Shown here: positions 33,461 to 43,248 of the stretch, piece by piece
Layout of the letters: every line of letters starts with the position of its first letter
Position numbering within the stretch: position 1 is the first letter of the stretch
NCBI GenBank assembly: GCA_947629865.1
Contig: CANRFJ010000002.1
Location: 1-64,000, forward strand
DNA length: 64,000 nt
Direction: 5' to 3'
Source of the DNA: an uncultured Lachnospiraceae bacterium
GTDB taxonomy: Bacteria; Bacillota; Clostridia; Lachnospirales; Lachnospiraceae
Translations under genes and position numbers: made by a program
The notes under the pieces: model-generated
Seen by the model: only the letters and a program-made list of their open reading frames with translations
What the model was told of the DNA's origin: nothing
Database searches by the model: none

Positions 33461-34270
33461 ATGGAGAAAGACTCTGTTGCAAAAAAATCTATGAGAATCA
33501 GTATGGAAGACTCTGTTCAGAAGGTACTGGATATATTGGAAAAAGAGGATGGAAGGACGTTTGAGGGAAAAAAGGCTGAAGCCATTCAATATTTGCAGAC
33601 ACAAACGGATACGACTTTAGCAGAAACACTTTTGGGTATTGCGACAGAGGACGAAATAGGAACCCGAATGAAGTTAAAATTTTGGAAACAGGGGGATACA
33701 ATACGGGTAACAGACGATATTGTTTTGCGTGATGTGAAAGAAAGCGATAAGCCATCTTTTTATGAATTACAGTATCAGTATTTCATAATGAAATCAATGT
33801 TAAAGGATGAATCCTGCCGAGAACTGCTTTGGAAAGAACATATAAGCTGTAAGTCATTGATGTGTTCTATTGAAAACAACGGCGTTTATGTGGGGTATTG
33901 TGGAATAAAAAATCTTGGCCGTGAGAAATGGGAAATTGCTATCGAAATTCTGAAAGAATGGACGCACCAGGGAATTGGATATGCCGCAGTAAGAGCATTG
34001 ATGAATGAAATAAAGAAAAGAGTAGGTGTTACAGAATTTCGCGTACAGATTGATCCGGAAAATTATGCGAGCCAAAAGTTATTTGAAAAATTGGGTGCGG
34101 TTCCGAATGGAATAGCAGAGTTTATGTTGCATCGGAAACAAGACATAGAGCGCTACGAGAATGAAAATCTGGATTTGATAAACGACAGTCTCGTCAAAGT
34201 CGCGGAGAAGTTTGGAGTTGAGCCAAGACGTTTATTAAGTCATGTGTTAGAGTACAGGCTGACAAATTGA
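33461..34270 (+). CDS. GNAT N-acetyltransferase with N-terminal helical extension
   Basis: The 269-residue protein has an N-terminal helical segment (to about 75). A GNAT domain of RimJ-like type follows: ITLRDV-like VLRDVKESDKPSF, YVGYCGIKNLG, then WTHQGIGYAAVRALMNEI, where Q-G-I-G-Y-A binds acetyl-CoA, and ENYASQKLFEKLGA. The C-terminal 45 residues are an extra helical tail. The target is unknown. AGGAGG precedes the ATG. Base composition is clearly richer in A and T than in neighbours, which suggests horizontal transfer. Confidence 0.8.
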   Translation: MEKDSVAKKSMRISMEDSVQKVLDILEKEDGRTFEGKKAEAIQYLQTQTDTTLAETLLGIATEDEIGTRMKLKFWKQGDTIRVTDDIVLRDVKESDKPSFYELQYQYFIMKSMLKDESCRELLWKEHISCKSLMCSIENNGVYVGYCGIKNLGREKWEIAIEILKEWTHQGIGYAAVRALMNEIKKRVGVTEFRVQIDPENYASQKLFEKLGAVPNGIAEFMLHRKQDIERYENENLDLINDSLVKVAEKFGVEPRRLLSHVLEYRLTN

Positions 34271-34354
34271 ATGGTATGATTCTAACTCATAGTTTTTTAG
34301 AAAAATGTCATGTATACTTGATTCTTTGGAGAGGACTTTTATCTTCGCGTCAGT

Positions 34355-35473
34355 ATGATTGAGGGGGATAAGATGGGAAGGGCGGAGGACACGCTGATTT
34401 TCATTGATGAGATCCAGGCCTATCCCCATCTCCTTACAATGTTGAAATTCCTCCGTGATGACAATCGTTTTACTTATATCGCCAGCGGCTCTTTGCTCGG
34501 CGTGACGCTTTCGGAGACGACTTCTATCCCCATAGGCAGTATCCGTAAAGTCCGCATGTTCCCATTGGATTTTGAAGAATTTCTTTATGCAAACGGTGTG
34601 AATGAGTTTGCTGTCAGTGCGCTGCAGAAGAAGTACGAGGCGCAGGAATCGCTTGATGAGGCGATGCACGGGAAGATGATGGATTTATTCAGGCGTTACC
34701 TCTTAATCGGCGGTTTGCCGGCGGCGGTCAATGTCTATCTGGAGACGAAGAATATCCAGCCCGTGCGCGGGGTTCAGCGGGAGATTCATGATTACTATGC
34801 CGCAGACGCCTCGAAGTACGACGCGGCGCGCAGATTAAAGATCCGTCGGATCTACGATCAAATACCTTCCAATCTGGGAAACAAAAAGAAGCGCGTGGTC
34901 GCACAGCGGATCGAGGGCAGAAAGGGCAGTACCTTTGCGGACTATGAGGACGAGTTTGCATATCTGATCAGCGCCGGTATTGCACTGAACGTGCAGGCCA
35001 TCTCTACACCGACTTTTCCTCTGATAGAATCCTCAGGCAGGAACCTGTTGAAACTGTACCTGAACGACGTGGGTATCCTCACGTCCATTTTGTACGGCAA
35101 TAATATCCGCGCGGTTCTGGACGACGAGAAAAGCATCAATCTGGGTTCTGTGTATGAAAGCGTAGTCGCCAGCGAACTTATCGCACACGGTCACACTCTC
35201 TACTATTATGATAACCGCAGCAGGGGTGAGGTCGATTGCCTGATTGATAATTACGGCAGTCTCTCCGTCGTCCCCATCGAAGTGAAGTCCGGCAAGGATT
35301 ACACAGTCCACAGCGCACTGAATACTTTCGTAAAGAACGACGATTATCATGTAAAAAAAGCGTTTGTCCTCTCCAATAACCGCGAGATCACAACGAAGGG
35401 GAAAATCACAAATTTGCCGATTTATGATGTGATGTTCTTTGGCGCGGAGGGTGACGGGGACGGCACGCTGTGA
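34355..35473 (+). pseudogene. 5'-truncated AAA ATPase with DUF4143 domain
   Basis: The open frame encodes 372 residues but begins close to the Walker B motif (DTLIFIDEIQAYP). The roughly 90-residue N-terminal part with the Walker A P-loop, present in intact AAA_14/DUF4143 proteins, is missing. A stop lies in frame at 34319-34321, and no P-loop appears upstream in any frame I checked. The DUF4143 C-terminal half looks intact, including a nuclease-like RGEVDCLIDN...VPIEVKSGKDY. A weak start may allow a truncated product, but ATP binding should be lost. The break lies right after the AT-rich acetyltransferase gene. Confidence 0.75.
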
Positions 35474-35511
35474 ATCTATATATTTCCAATCGAAAAATTT
35501 TTACAAAACAA

Positions 35512-35538
35512 TTAGCACTCACCTCTTGACAGTGCTAA
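35512..35538. promoter_or_regulatory. CIRCE operator (HrcA site) of clpB
   Basis: TTAGCACTC, a 9-nt spacer and CAGTGCTAA differ from the CIRCE consensus TTAGCACTC-N9-GAGTGCTAA by one base. The operator covers the -35 box of the clpB promoter, so HrcA would block transcription. Confidence 0.9.
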
Positions 35539-35554
35539 CAATGAGTGTTATATT
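35526..35554 (+). promoter_or_regulatory. clpB promoter
   Basis: TTGACA, 17 bp and TATATT lie 41 bp before the start codon and are interleaved with the CIRCE element. Confidence 0.85.
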
Positions 35555-35594
35555 CTATGTAGAACAGAACTCTGTTTTGAAGGGAGTGAGAGGC

Positions 35595-38186
35595 ATGAAT
35601 ATTACAAAATTTACCCAGAAATCGGTGGAGATCTTGAATAACCTGGAAAAAATTGCCTATGATTTTGGCAATCAGGAGATCGTGCAGGAGCATCTTCTCT
35701 ACGGGATGCTCACGGTAGAGGACAGTCTGCTGGCGCGGCTGTTGCAAAAGATGGAGATAGATCCGGCCGTGTTCCAGGCGCAGGTGGAGGGGCTGTTGAA
35801 TAAGCGTCCCAAGGTAGAGGGCGGACAGGTGTATATCGGGAGCGAGCTGAATAAAGTCCTGGTCTATGCCGAAAATGAGGCGAAGGCTATGGGAGATGAA
35901 TATGTCTCCGTGGAGCATCTTTTTCTGAGCCTGTTGCGCAAGCCGTCCTATGACGTGAAGAAGTTGTTGAAGGAATTTCAGATAGACAGAGAGCGGTTTT
36001 TGCAGGCGCTCTCAATGGTGCGGGGGAACCAGAAGGTGACGAGCGACAATCCGGAGGCCGTATATGAGAGCCTGGAGAAATACGGGACGGATCTGGTAAA
36101 GAGGGCAAGGGAGCAGAAACTTGATCCGGTCATCGGGCGCGATGCGGAGATCCGCAATATGATTCGGATTTTGTCCCGCAAGACGAAAAACAATCCGGTG
36201 CTGATCGGAGAGCCCGGCGTGGGCAAGACCGCCGTTGTAGAGGGATTGGCTCAGCGTATTGTACGAGGCGACGTGCCGGACGGCCTGAAGGATAAGCAGA
36301 TATTTGCGCTGGACATGGGGGCTCTGATTGCCGGCGCCAAGTATCGGGGCGAGTTCGAGGAGAGGCTGAAAGCTGTGCTGGAGGAGGTCAAGGAGAGCGA
36401 CGGGCAGACGCTTTTGTTCATAGACGAGCTGCATACGATCGTGGGGGCCGGCAAGACGGACGGAGCGATGGACGCCGGAAATCTTCTCAAGCCGATGCTG
36501 GCGAGGGGCGAGCTCCACTGTATCGGAGCCACGACGCTCGATGAGTACCGCATGTATATTGAGAAGGACGCGGCGCTGGAGCGGCGGTTCCAGCCGGTGA
36601 TGGTGGAGGAGCCCACGGTGGAAGATACGATTTCTATTCTTCGGGGCCTGAAAGACCGCTACGAGGTATTCCACGGGGTGAAAATAACCGACGGCGCTCT
36701 GGTGTCGGCGGCCGTGCTGTCCGACCGCTATATTTCCGACCGCTTCCTGCCGGACAAGGCCATTGATCTGGTGGACGAGGCCTGTGCACTCATAAAGACG
36801 GAACTGGATTCCCTGCCCACAGAACTGGATGATGTGCAGCGGCGCATCATGCAGATGGAGATAGAGGAGGCGGCGCTTAAGAAGGAGACGGATCGGCTGA
36901 GCCGTGAGCGCCTGGAGAATCTCCAGAGAGAACTGGCGGAACTCAGAGAGGAATTTGCCGGGCAGAAGGCGAGATGGGACAATGAAAAATCCGCAGTGGA
37001 AAAAATCCACGAGCTGAAAGCGCAGATTGAGGATACGAACAACCAGATTGAGGTAGCCAAGCACAATTACAATCTGGAAAAGGCCGCGGAATTACAATAC
37101 GGTGCGCTCCCCAGGCTTCAGCAGCAGCTTCATCAGGCAGAGGAGGATATGCAGGACGGCGGGCAGACTATGGTGCATGAGAGCGTCAGCGATGAGGAAA
37201 TCGCCAGGATTATTTCCCGCTGGACGGGAATACCGGTGGCTAAACTGACGGAGTCGGAGCGGAACAAGACGCTTCATCTGGACGAGGAGCTGCACAGGCG
37301 TGTGATTGGACAGGACGACGGCGTGACGAAAGTGACCGAAGCCATTATCCGCTCGCGGGCGGGGATCAAGGATCCGGGCAAGCCCATTGGTTCCTTTTTG
37401 TTCCTCGGGCCGACCGGCGTGGGTAAGACGGAACTGGCCAAGAGTCTGGCCGAATGTCTCTTTGACAATGAGAGCAACATGGTGCGCATTGACATGAGTG
37501 AATACATGGAAAAGTATTCCGTGTCACGCCTGATCGGTGCGCCTCCCGGATATGTGGGCTACGAGGAGGGAGGCCAGCTGACGGAAGCGGTGCGCAGGAA
37601 GCCCTACTCGGTGGTTCTCTTTGATGAGATTGAGAAGGCGCATCCGGACGTGTTCAACGTCCTTCTCCAGGTGTTGGACGACGGACGGGTAACGGATTCA
37701 CAGGGGCGGACGGTGGATTTTAAAAACACCATTCTGATCATGACATCGAATCTGGGCGCGGAGTATCTGCTGGAGGGAATCAATGAAGACGGAGAATTGT
37801 CCGAGGAGAGCGTAGAGGCCGTGATGGATCGGCTGAAGGGCAGCTTCCGGCCGGAATTTCTGAACCGCCTCGACGAGATCGTGATGTTCCGTCCGCTGTC
37901 CCGACAGAATATCCGCAGTATCATCGACCTTCTCCTGCATGAGGTCAATGAGCGGATTGCGGACAGGGAACTCTCCCTGACGCTGACGGAGGGGGCGAAG
38001 GACTATATAACCGAGCAGGCCTATGATCCCGCTTATGGGGCAAGACCGCTCAGGCGGTATCTGCAGAAAAATGTGGAGACGCTGCTGGCAAAGAAAATTT
38101 TGGCGGACGAAGTCCACGCCGGACAGGTATTGGTAATGGACGCCGGGCCGGAGGGACTGTTTATTCCGGAAAATCCTCCAGGTTAA
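35595..38186 (+). CDS. clpB: ATP-dependent disaggregase ClpB
   Basis: This cytoplasmic Hsp100 hexamer threads aggregated proteins through its pore, normally with DnaK. The 863-residue protein has the full set of parts. These are an N-terminal Clp_N double repeat (1-150), AAA1 with GEPGVGKT near 200 and LLFIDELHT, a long middle coiled coil (about 410-520) that separates ClpB from ClpC/ClpA, AAA2 with GPTGVGKT near 605 and [16 protein letters not shown], and a C-terminal domain. The start after GGGAGTGAGAGG matches the family N-terminus [14 protein letters not shown]. Transcription is controlled by the CIRCE element upstream. Confidence 0.97.
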   Translation: MNITKFTQKSVEILNNLEKIAYDFGNQEIVQEHLLYGMLTVEDSLLARLLQKMEIDPAVFQAQVEGLLNKRPKVEGGQVYIGSELNKVLVYAENEAKAMGDEYVSVEHLFLSLLRKPSYDVKKLLKEFQIDRERFLQALSMVRGNQKVTSDNPEAVYESLEKYGTDLVKRAREQKLDPVIGRDAEIRNMIRILSRKTKNNPVLIGEPGVGKTAVVEGLAQRIVRGDVPDGLKDKQIFALDMGALIAGAKYRGEFEERLKAVLEEVKESDGQTLLFIDELHTIVGAGKTDGAMDAGNLLKPMLARGELHCIGATTLDEYRMYIEKDAALERRFQPVMVEEPTVEDTISILRGLKDRYEVFHGVKITDGALVSAAVLSDRYISDRFLPDKAIDLVDEACALIKTELDSLPTELDDVQRRIMQMEIEEAALKKETDRLSRERLENLQRELAELREEFAGQKARWDNEKSAVEKIHELKAQIEDTNNQIEVAKHNYNLEKAAELQYGALPRLQQQLHQAEEDMQDGGQTMVHESVSDEEIARIISRWTGIPVAKLTESERNKTLHLDEELHRRVIGQDDGVTKVTEAIIRSRAGIKDPGKPIGSFLFLGPTGVGKTELAKSLAECLFDNESNMVRIDMSEYMEKYSVSRLIGAPPGYVGYEEGGQLTEAVRRKPYSVVLFDEIEKAHPDVFNVLLQVLDDGRVTDSQGRTVDFKNTILIMTSNLGAEYLLEGINEDGELSEESVEAVMDRLKGSFRPEFLNRLDEIVMFRPLSRQNIRSIIDLLLHEVNERIADRELSLTLTEGAKDYITEQAYDPAYGARPLRRYLQKNVETLLAKKILADEVHAGQVLVMDAGPEGLFIPENPPG

Positions 38187-38218
38187 TTTTTGTTAAGAAA
38201 TTTATAAAAGGCTGATCA

Positions 38219-38251
38219 ATATGCCAGACGGGGATTCCCCGCCTGGCATAT
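38219..38251. terminator. Hairpin between convergent clpB and cotJC
   Basis: ATATGCCAG/CTGGCATAT encloses CGGGG/CCCCG with one A-C mismatch. No immediate T run follows on either strand, so the terminator role is likely from position but not certain. Confidence 0.55.
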
Positions 38252-38275
38252 CTGTTGTCAGCCTCAGCCGTCAGT

Positions 38276-38881
38276 TCAGCAGTTACTCTTATCAAAATCC
38301 GGATTGTACGCATAGAAGTTCTTTTTGTTCAGATCGTCCTGGATCAGGCGCAGCCCTTCGCCGAAGCGCTGGAAGTGAACCAGTTCCCGCTGGCGCAGGA
38401 AGCGAATCGGATCGCACACCTCCGGATCTTTTACCAGACGGAGAATGTTGTCGTAGGTGGTGCGGGCTTTTTGCTCCGCGGCCAGATCCTCCGTCAAATC
38501 CGTGATGGGATCGCCGGTGCTCTGAAATTCCGTGGCGGTAAAGGGAACACCGCCGGCCGACTGGGGCCAGAGGCCCAGCGTGTGATCCACATAATATTCC
38601 GCAAAGCCCTGCGCCTGGATTTCTTCCGGGCTCAGCCCTTTTGTCAGCTGATGGACAATGGCGCAGACCATTTCGGCGTGGTTCAGTTCCTCTGTACCGA
38701 TGTCCGTCAGGATACCGCACACCTGTCTGTTGGTGTTGGAGTAGCGCTGGGAGAGGTATCGCTGGGAGGCTCCCAGCTCTCCGTCCGGCCCCCCGAACTG
38801 GCTGATGATCACTTTTGCCAGCTTTGCATTTGGCCGTGTGATATTCACGGGATATTCTAAAGTCCTGTCATACGTCCACAT
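38276..38881 (-). CDS. cotJC: Manganese catalase family protein, spore coat CotJC
   Basis: The 201-residue di-metal ferritin-like protein is as short as CotJC and lacks the long C-terminus of classical Mn catalases. Metal-ligand helices show TEELNHAEMV, EDLAAEQKARTTYDN and RELVHFQRFGE. CotJC is a spore coat component that can break down peroxide. The start overlaps the cotJB stop (TAATG). It is the last gene of cotJABC. Confidence 0.92.
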   Translation of the reverse strand: MWTYDRTLEYPVNITRPNAKLAKVIISQFGGPDGELGASQRYLSQRYSNTNRQVCGILTDIGTEELNHAEMVCAIVHQLTKGLSPEEIQAQGFAEYYVDHTLGLWPQSAGGVPFTATEFQSTGDPITDLTEDLAAEQKARTTYDNILRLVKDPEVCDPIRFLRQRELVHFQRFGEGLRLIQDDLNKKNFYAYNPDFDKSNC

Positions 38882-39153
38882 TAATCACAACCCCCTTCCC
38901 AGGGCCATGGGCCGCATACCCAGGTCCACCCGGCGCAGGTGTCTACGCCGTTTGAGGTGAGCGGGCCGAAGTTTTTTTCGTATTCCCGGCGCACCTCCTT
39001 GTTGATTTCCTGATACTTGTTGTAATAGTCCAGAGCCTGTTCGTCTTCCGGGTGACTGTCGAGATACAGGCCGATGTCAATGAGCGCAAAGGCCGCCTCT
39101 CTCACATTCTGCATCAGACATTCTCTCTCATTCTGATTTTTCAATAGCCACAT
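38881..39153 (-). CDS. cotJB: Spore coat peptide assembly protein CotJB
   Basis: The 90-residue protein has the CotJB core NVREAAFALIDIGLYLDSHPEDEQALDYYNKYQEI and a Trp/Gly/Cys-rich end (WTWVCGPWPWEGGC). GGAAGGAG directly abuts the ATG at 39153. A TTG nine bases inside (39144) has better spacing and could be the true start. In Bacillus it acts with CotJA and CotJC in the inner coat layers. Confidence 0.9.
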   Translation of the reverse strand: MWLLKNQNERECLMQNVREAAFALIDIGLYLDSHPEDEQALDYYNKYQEINKEVRREYEKNFGPLTSNGVDTCAGWTWVCGPWPWEGGCD

Positions 39154-39416
39154 CTCCTTCCACAGGAGCGGTTTTGCGTCTGCCAGGAGCGGCCCATGTT
39201 GTTTCTCGGATGATTGCCGGGGTTTGCCTGAGGGCGGTTCCCGTTCATCGGACAGTCCTTGGCGTCTGCCTGACAGGCGGCCTGCGGGCCGATAAAGGGG
39301 AAAATCAAATCTTCAAAAATACTCCCCTGGGACAGTCCGCAGCTGCCGTCCAGAACATTTTCAAAGGTCTGCCAGGGCACATATGCCATGGCGAGCGGTT
39401 TACTTGAAAGTTTCAT
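39141..39416 (-). CDS. cotJA: Spore coat associated protein CotJA
   Basis: The 91-residue protein contains the CotJA signature LAMAYVPWQTFENV and L...GSIFEDLIFPFIG. The rest is Asn/Gly/Cys-rich. AAGGAG with a 5-nt gap sets the start at 39416. It is the first gene of cotJABC and overlaps cotJB. In Bacillus the operon is under SigE. A CATACTAT on the - strand upstream resembles a SigE -10, but no convincing -35 was found. Confidence 0.88.
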   Translation of the reverse strand: MKLSSKPLAMAYVPWQTFENVLDGSCGLSQGSIFEDLIFPFIGPQAACQADAKDCPMNGNRPQANPGNHPRNNMGRSWQTQNRSCGRRCGY

Positions 39417-39509
39417 AGTTTCTCCTTGTTTTTTTCTTACCATATAGTATGTAGAAAAAAGTCGAAGGTGCTATTTTTTTGGAAATCAGAAAAAAATTTG
39501 AAATAAAGA

Positions 39510-39538
39510 TTGACAAATCCGCCGTCAGAATATATTAT
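39510..39538 (+). promoter_or_regulatory. perR-rubrerythrin promoter
   Basis: TTGACA is followed 17 bp later by TATTAT (or 15 bp later by TATATT). Confidence 0.7.
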
Positions 39539-39547
39539 ATGAATAAT

Positions 39548-39560
39548 AGTAATTATTACT
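39548..39560. promoter_or_regulatory. Probable PerR/Fur box
   Basis: AGTAATTATTACT is a perfect 13-bp palindrome inside an AT-rich TAATAnTnATTATTA context like the Per box. It lies between the -10 box and the Shine-Dalgarno sequence of the Fur-family gene, which fits autoregulation. Confidence 0.6.
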
Positions 39561-39586
39561 GTTTTATTGCAGGAGGAGGGTGAGGC

Positions 39587-39970
39587 ATGGCGGGGTTAAA
39601 GTACAGCAGGCAGCGCGAGGCGGTTCTTGCCTATTTGCAGTCTACCAAATCGCACCCCACGGCGGACACTGTCTATCGGAACATACGGAAGCAGTTTCCG
39701 AGGATCAGCCTGGGGACGGTTTACCGGAATCTCAATCTGCTGGCGGACAGCGGGCGTATTCTCCGGCTGGATTGCGGGGACGGCGCAGAGCGCTTTGATG
39801 CCACGACGGAGCCGCACCACCATTTTGTGTGCAGGAGCTGCGGCAGGGTATTAGACATGCCGATGAGAGACCCGGACGATTTGGACAGCGAGGCGGGGCG
39901 TGACTTCCCCGGAGAGATTGAGGGGCACCGGATTTATTTTTATGGAATTTGCGGGGAGTGTCTCGGATAA
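39587..39970 (+). CDS. perR: Fur-family regulator, PerR-like
   Basis: The 127-residue metalloregulator has a winged-helix domain with [29 protein letters not shown] dimerisation domain follows with [17 protein letters not shown] and GICGECLG, whose two CxxC pairs form the structural zinc site. PerR senses peroxide through iron-catalysed histidine oxidation. The neighbouring rubrerythrin supports PerR over Fur, but the sequence alone cannot exclude Fur or Zur. A strong AGGAGG site precedes the ATG. Confidence 0.85.
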   Translation: MAGLKYSRQREAVLAYLQSTKSHPTADTVYRNIRKQFPRISLGTVYRNLNLLADSGRILRLDCGDGAERFDATTEPHHHFVCRSCGRVLDMPMRDPDDLDSEAGRDFPGEIEGHRIYFYGICGECLG

Positions 39971-40055
39971 ACATTGTTATATAGACAGCGGATATCAGTT
40001 TTCCCGATGCCTGCTGTTGAAAAATATAAAATATATTAATAAAGGAGAGAAGATC

Positions 40056-40598
40056 ATGAAAAAATTTGTATGCAGCGTATGCGGTTATGTTCACGAGGGA
40101 GACAGCGCGCCGGATCAGTGTCCGGTATGTAAGGCTCCGGCTGACAAGTTCAAAGAGCAGACAGGAGACAGAGAGTGGGCCGCCGAGCATGTGGTAGGCG
40201 TGGCCAAGGGCGTGAGCGAGGACATTGTGGCAGATCTGCGCGCGAACTTTGAGGGCGAGTGCTCCGAGGTTGGTATGTATCTGGCCATGGCCCGTGTGGC
40301 GCACCGGGAAGGTTATCCGGAGGTAGGTCTCTATTATGAGAAGGCTGCCTGGGAGGAGGCGGAGCACGCCGCCAAGTTTGCCGAGCTTTTGGGAGAGGTA
40401 GTGACCGACTCCACCAAGAAGAACCTTGAGCTCCGCGTAGATGCGGAAAACGGCGCAACCGCAGGGAAGTTTGATCTGGCTAAGCGCGCCAAGGCCGCCA
40501 ATCTGGATGCTATTCATGACACGGTTCACGAGATGGCACGCGACGAGGCCCGCCACGGCAAGGCGTTTGAGGGACTGCTCAAGAGATATTTTAGCTGA
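40056..40598 (+). CDS. Reverse rubrerythrin (NADH peroxidase type)
   Basis: The 180-residue protein has a rubredoxin domain first ([12 protein letters not shown] and CPVCKAPAD iron ligands), then a ferritin-like di-iron domain with [18 protein letters not shown] and DEARHGKAF. The reversed domain order is typical of clostridial rubrerythrins that reduce hydrogen peroxide for anaerobes. It lies 85 bp behind perR, with no terminator between, so it is probably in the PerR regulon. Confidence 0.92.
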   Translation: MKKFVCSVCGYVHEGDSAPDQCPVCKAPADKFKEQTGDREWAAEHVVGVAKGVSEDIVADLRANFEGECSEVGMYLAMARVAHREGYPEVGLYYEKAAWEEAEHAAKFAELLGEVVTDSTKKNLELRVDAENGATAGKFDLAKRAKAANLDAIHDTVHEMARDEARHGKAFEGLLKRYFS

Positions 40599-40645
40599 TT
40601 CCTGTTTTTGTGAGAGGCTATACATAGAAGGCAGAAGTCCTTTTT

Positions 40646-40676
40646 ATCAGGTGTGGTTTTCCACACCTGATTTTTT
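40646..40676 (+). terminator. Terminator of the perR-rubrerythrin unit
   Basis: The perfect 11-bp stem ATCAGGTGTGG/CCACACCTGAT with a TTTT loop is followed by six T residues. Confidence 0.9.
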
Positions 40677-40687
40677 GATTATAAGAC

Positions 40688-40716
40688 TTGAACAACCTTT
40701 TTTGTTGTGCTATACT
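40688..40716 (+). promoter_or_regulatory. secDF promoter
   Basis: TTGAAC, 17 bp and TATACT with an extended -10 TG lie 66 bp before the start. Confidence 0.75.
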
Positions 40717-40782
40717 ATAATATCGAGTAATGCTCGAATGAGAGTATATCTCACGCAAGTATAAGGAAAAGGAGAAAAGAAA

Positions 40783-43101
40783 ATGAACAGCAAAGCAAAA
40801 GGTGTTTTAGAGGTTCTGCTGGTTGTGATACTGATTGCGGTTTTTGGAATTGTCGCATATCAGGGAATCGGTGGTTCCGGCGGAGGTGATACGGCTACGC
40901 CCGCAGCGGTTACGGGAAGCAGTGTGACAGGTTCCGCCGTGACGGATTCGAAGGGTTCATGGATCCGCCTGGGACTGGATCTGCAGGGCGGCGTCAGTGT
41001 GACCTACGAAGCGGTGAAGGAAAACCCGACAGCGGAGGAGATGCAGGATACTGTCTACAAGATGCAGAAACGTGTGGAGGATTACAGTACCGAGGCGTCC
41101 GTATACCAGGAGGGCGAAAACCGTGTGACGATTGATATCCCTGGCGTCAGCAATTCGGCTGAGATCCTGAAAAAACTGGGACAGGCCGGCGCCCTTCAGT
41201 TTATATTATATGATAAACTCAAAGATAAGAATGGCAATGCCTCACCGTCCGACGGGGACGAGGTGACATTTAGAGAGAGCGATGTAGAGCTGGACGGCTC
41301 CATGCTGCAATCGGCTACGGCCGCGACGCAGCGTGAGGAGTCGACCGGACGCGCCGAGAACGTGGTACAGATCAAGTTTAACGGCAAGGGCACGAAGAAG
41401 TTTGCAGATGTGACCGGCGAACATGTGGGTGAGCAGCTGGCAATCGTATACGACAATAAACTGGTGTCCGCTCCGGTTCTTAAGTCAGAGATTAGCGATG
41501 GCGAAGCGATTATCGAGGGAAGCTTTGATGAGTTTTCCAAGGCGGAGGAACTCGCCTCTACTCTCCGTATCGGCGCCCTTCCGCTGGAATTGAGAAATAT
41601 ACATGACAATGTGGTAGGAGCTACCCTGGGAAGCGAGGCGCTGGAAAGCAGCCTCCTGGCCGGTGTGATTGGTCTGCTTCTGATTATCATATTCATGATT
41701 GTGATGTACCGTCTGCCGGGTGTGTCGGCTTCCATTGCACTGCTCTTTTATGTGGGAGCCATGCTTCTGGTTCTGCACGCATTAGACGTGACGCTTACCC
41801 TGCCGGGTATTGCGGGTATCCTTCTGAGTATCGGTATGGCCGTGGACGCCAACTGTATTATATTTAGCCGTGTCAGAGAGGAACTGGCGACCGGCAAGAC
41901 TGTTTCATCTGCGATTAAGACAGGATTTTCCAAGGCGCTGTCCGCCATTATTGACGGAAACGTGACCACGCTGATCGCTGCCTTTGTGCTCTATCTGAGA
42001 GGCTCCGGTACGGTAAAGGGCTTTGCACAGACGCTGGCAATCGGTATTATCCTGTCGATGTTCACAGCTATTTTCGTCACCCGCCTTCTGATGCAGGCCT
42101 TCTGCTATCTGGGCTGTGACAATGTCAAACTGTATGGTCTTCCGAGAGAGAGAAAGACGATTGATTTTATTGGAAACTGGAAGAAATATGTGCTGATTTC
42201 CGGCGCAGTCGTCGTAATCTGCATTGGCGGTCTGATTGTGAATGGAGCCGCCAGAGGTACGCTGCTGAACTACAGTCTGGATTTCATCGGCGGTACGTCC
42301 ACTTCGGTATCTGTGGATGAGCAGACGGAGATCACGGACGAGTTGAAGGAAGATGTACTGGCCGAGGTGAAGAATATCACCGGACTGAACGGCGAGGTGT
42401 CCACCTCCGACGATAAGGGAGTCAAAAAGATCACGGTTCGCACCACGGCCCTCACAGAGGATCAGGCCAATGAGGTCAGAACCGGACTGGCAGATAAATT
42501 CGGCGTGGAGCAGGGACAGGTAGAATCTGAGACTATCAGCGCCTCCGTCAGCGATGAGATGAAGACGGATGCGGTTGTGGCGACGCTCATTGCCATTGTG
42601 TGTATGCTGATTTATATATGGATCCGCTTCCGCAATATCAAGACCGGCGCCAGTGCGGTAATCGCCCTGATTCATGATGTGATTGTCGTATTTACGGTCT
42701 ATGTAGTGGCCAGCTCGGTGATCCAGGTGGGAAGTACCTTTATCGCCTGCATACTGACGATTGTGGGATATTCCATCAACGATACCATCGTGGTATTCGA
42801 CCGTATCCGTGAGAACCGCAAGACGGCTTCGTCGCGGACGGACCTGGCGGAGGTTATCAACAAGAGTATAACAGAGACGCTGTCACGTTCCATCAACACA
42901 TCCGTGACTACGTTTATCATGATCTTTATGCTTGCGCTGTTGGGCGTAAGTTCGGTGCGCCAGTTTGCGATTCCGCTGATTGTCGGCGTTATCGCCGGAT
43001 GCTACTCCTCTATATGCGTGGCTTCCCCGCTGTGGTATCTGATTATGGGAAAGGGCAAAAAGGAGAAAAAAGGCGTTACCTATTCTAAAAAGAAAAAATA
43101 A
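40783..43101 (+). CDS. secDF: Fused protein translocase subunit SecDF
   Basis: This membrane protein uses the proton-motive force to help pull secreted proteins through SecYEG. The 772-residue protein holds a SecD half (to about 455; LGLDLQGGVSVTYE, the P1 periplasmic region, then six membrane segments with GMAVDANCIIFSRVREE) and a SecF half (DFIGGTSTSV, VGYSINDTIVVFDRIRENR). A Gly/Ala/Thr-rich linker follows the first membrane segment. The many secreted Ig-like proteins in this window would be clients. AAGGAGAAAAGAAA precedes the start. Confidence 0.95.
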   Translation: MNSKAKGVLEVLLVVILIAVFGIVAYQGIGGSGGGDTATPAAVTGSSVTGSAVTDSKGSWIRLGLDLQGGVSVTYEAVKENPTAEEMQDTVYKMQKRVEDYSTEASVYQEGENRVTIDIPGVSNSAEILKKLGQAGALQFILYDKLKDKNGNASPSDGDEVTFRESDVELDGSMLQSATAATQREESTGRAENVVQIKFNGKGTKKFADVTGEHVGEQLAIVYDNKLVSAPVLKSEISDGEAIIEGSFDEFSKAEELASTLRIGALPLELRNIHDNVVGATLGSEALESSLLAGVIGLLLIIIFMIVMYRLPGVSASIALLFYVGAMLLVLHALDVTLTLPGIAGILLSIGMAVDANCIIFSRVREELATGKTVSSAIKTGFSKALSAIIDGNVTTLIAAFVLYLRGSGTVKGFAQTLAIGIILSMFTAIFVTRLLMQAFCYLGCDNVKLYGLPRERKTIDFIGNWKKYVLISGAVVVICIGGLIVNGAARGTLLNYSLDFIGGTSTSVSVDEQTEITDELKEDVLAEVKNITGLNGEVSTSDDKGVKKITVRTTALTEDQANEVRTGLADKFGVEQGQVESETISASVSDEMKTDAVVATLIAIVCMLIYIWIRFRNIKTGASAVIALIHDVIVVFTVYVVASSVIQVGSTFIACILTIVGYSINDTIVVFDRIRENRKTASSRTDLAEVINKSITETLSRSINTSVTTFIMIFMLALLGVSSVRQFAIPLIVGVIAGCYSSICVASPLWYLIMGKGKKEKKGVTYSKKKK

Positions 43102-43179
43102 TCCGACGGGGAATTTTTTCGCCGGATAAGGGAATCCTGTTGTGGGAAATAAATTGAACAGGCATAGTACAAAAGGGTA

Positions 43180-43210
43180 CGGGGCCGGGTGAAAATCCGG
43201 CCCCGTTTTT
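43180..43210 (+). terminator. secDF terminator
   Basis: The 9-bp stem CGGGGCCGG/CCGGCCCCG with an 8-nt loop is followed by TTTTT. It lies 39 bp before the MATE start. Confidence 0.9.
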
Positions 43211-43248
43211 GGAGATACATATTCAGCCGTGAGGAGATGAGGACGTCT

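Noticed and set aside
39424-39470. SigE promoter of cotJABC
   Set aside because: A CATACTAT resembles the SigE -10, but no acceptable -35 lies at the right distance, so it is not listed as a feature.
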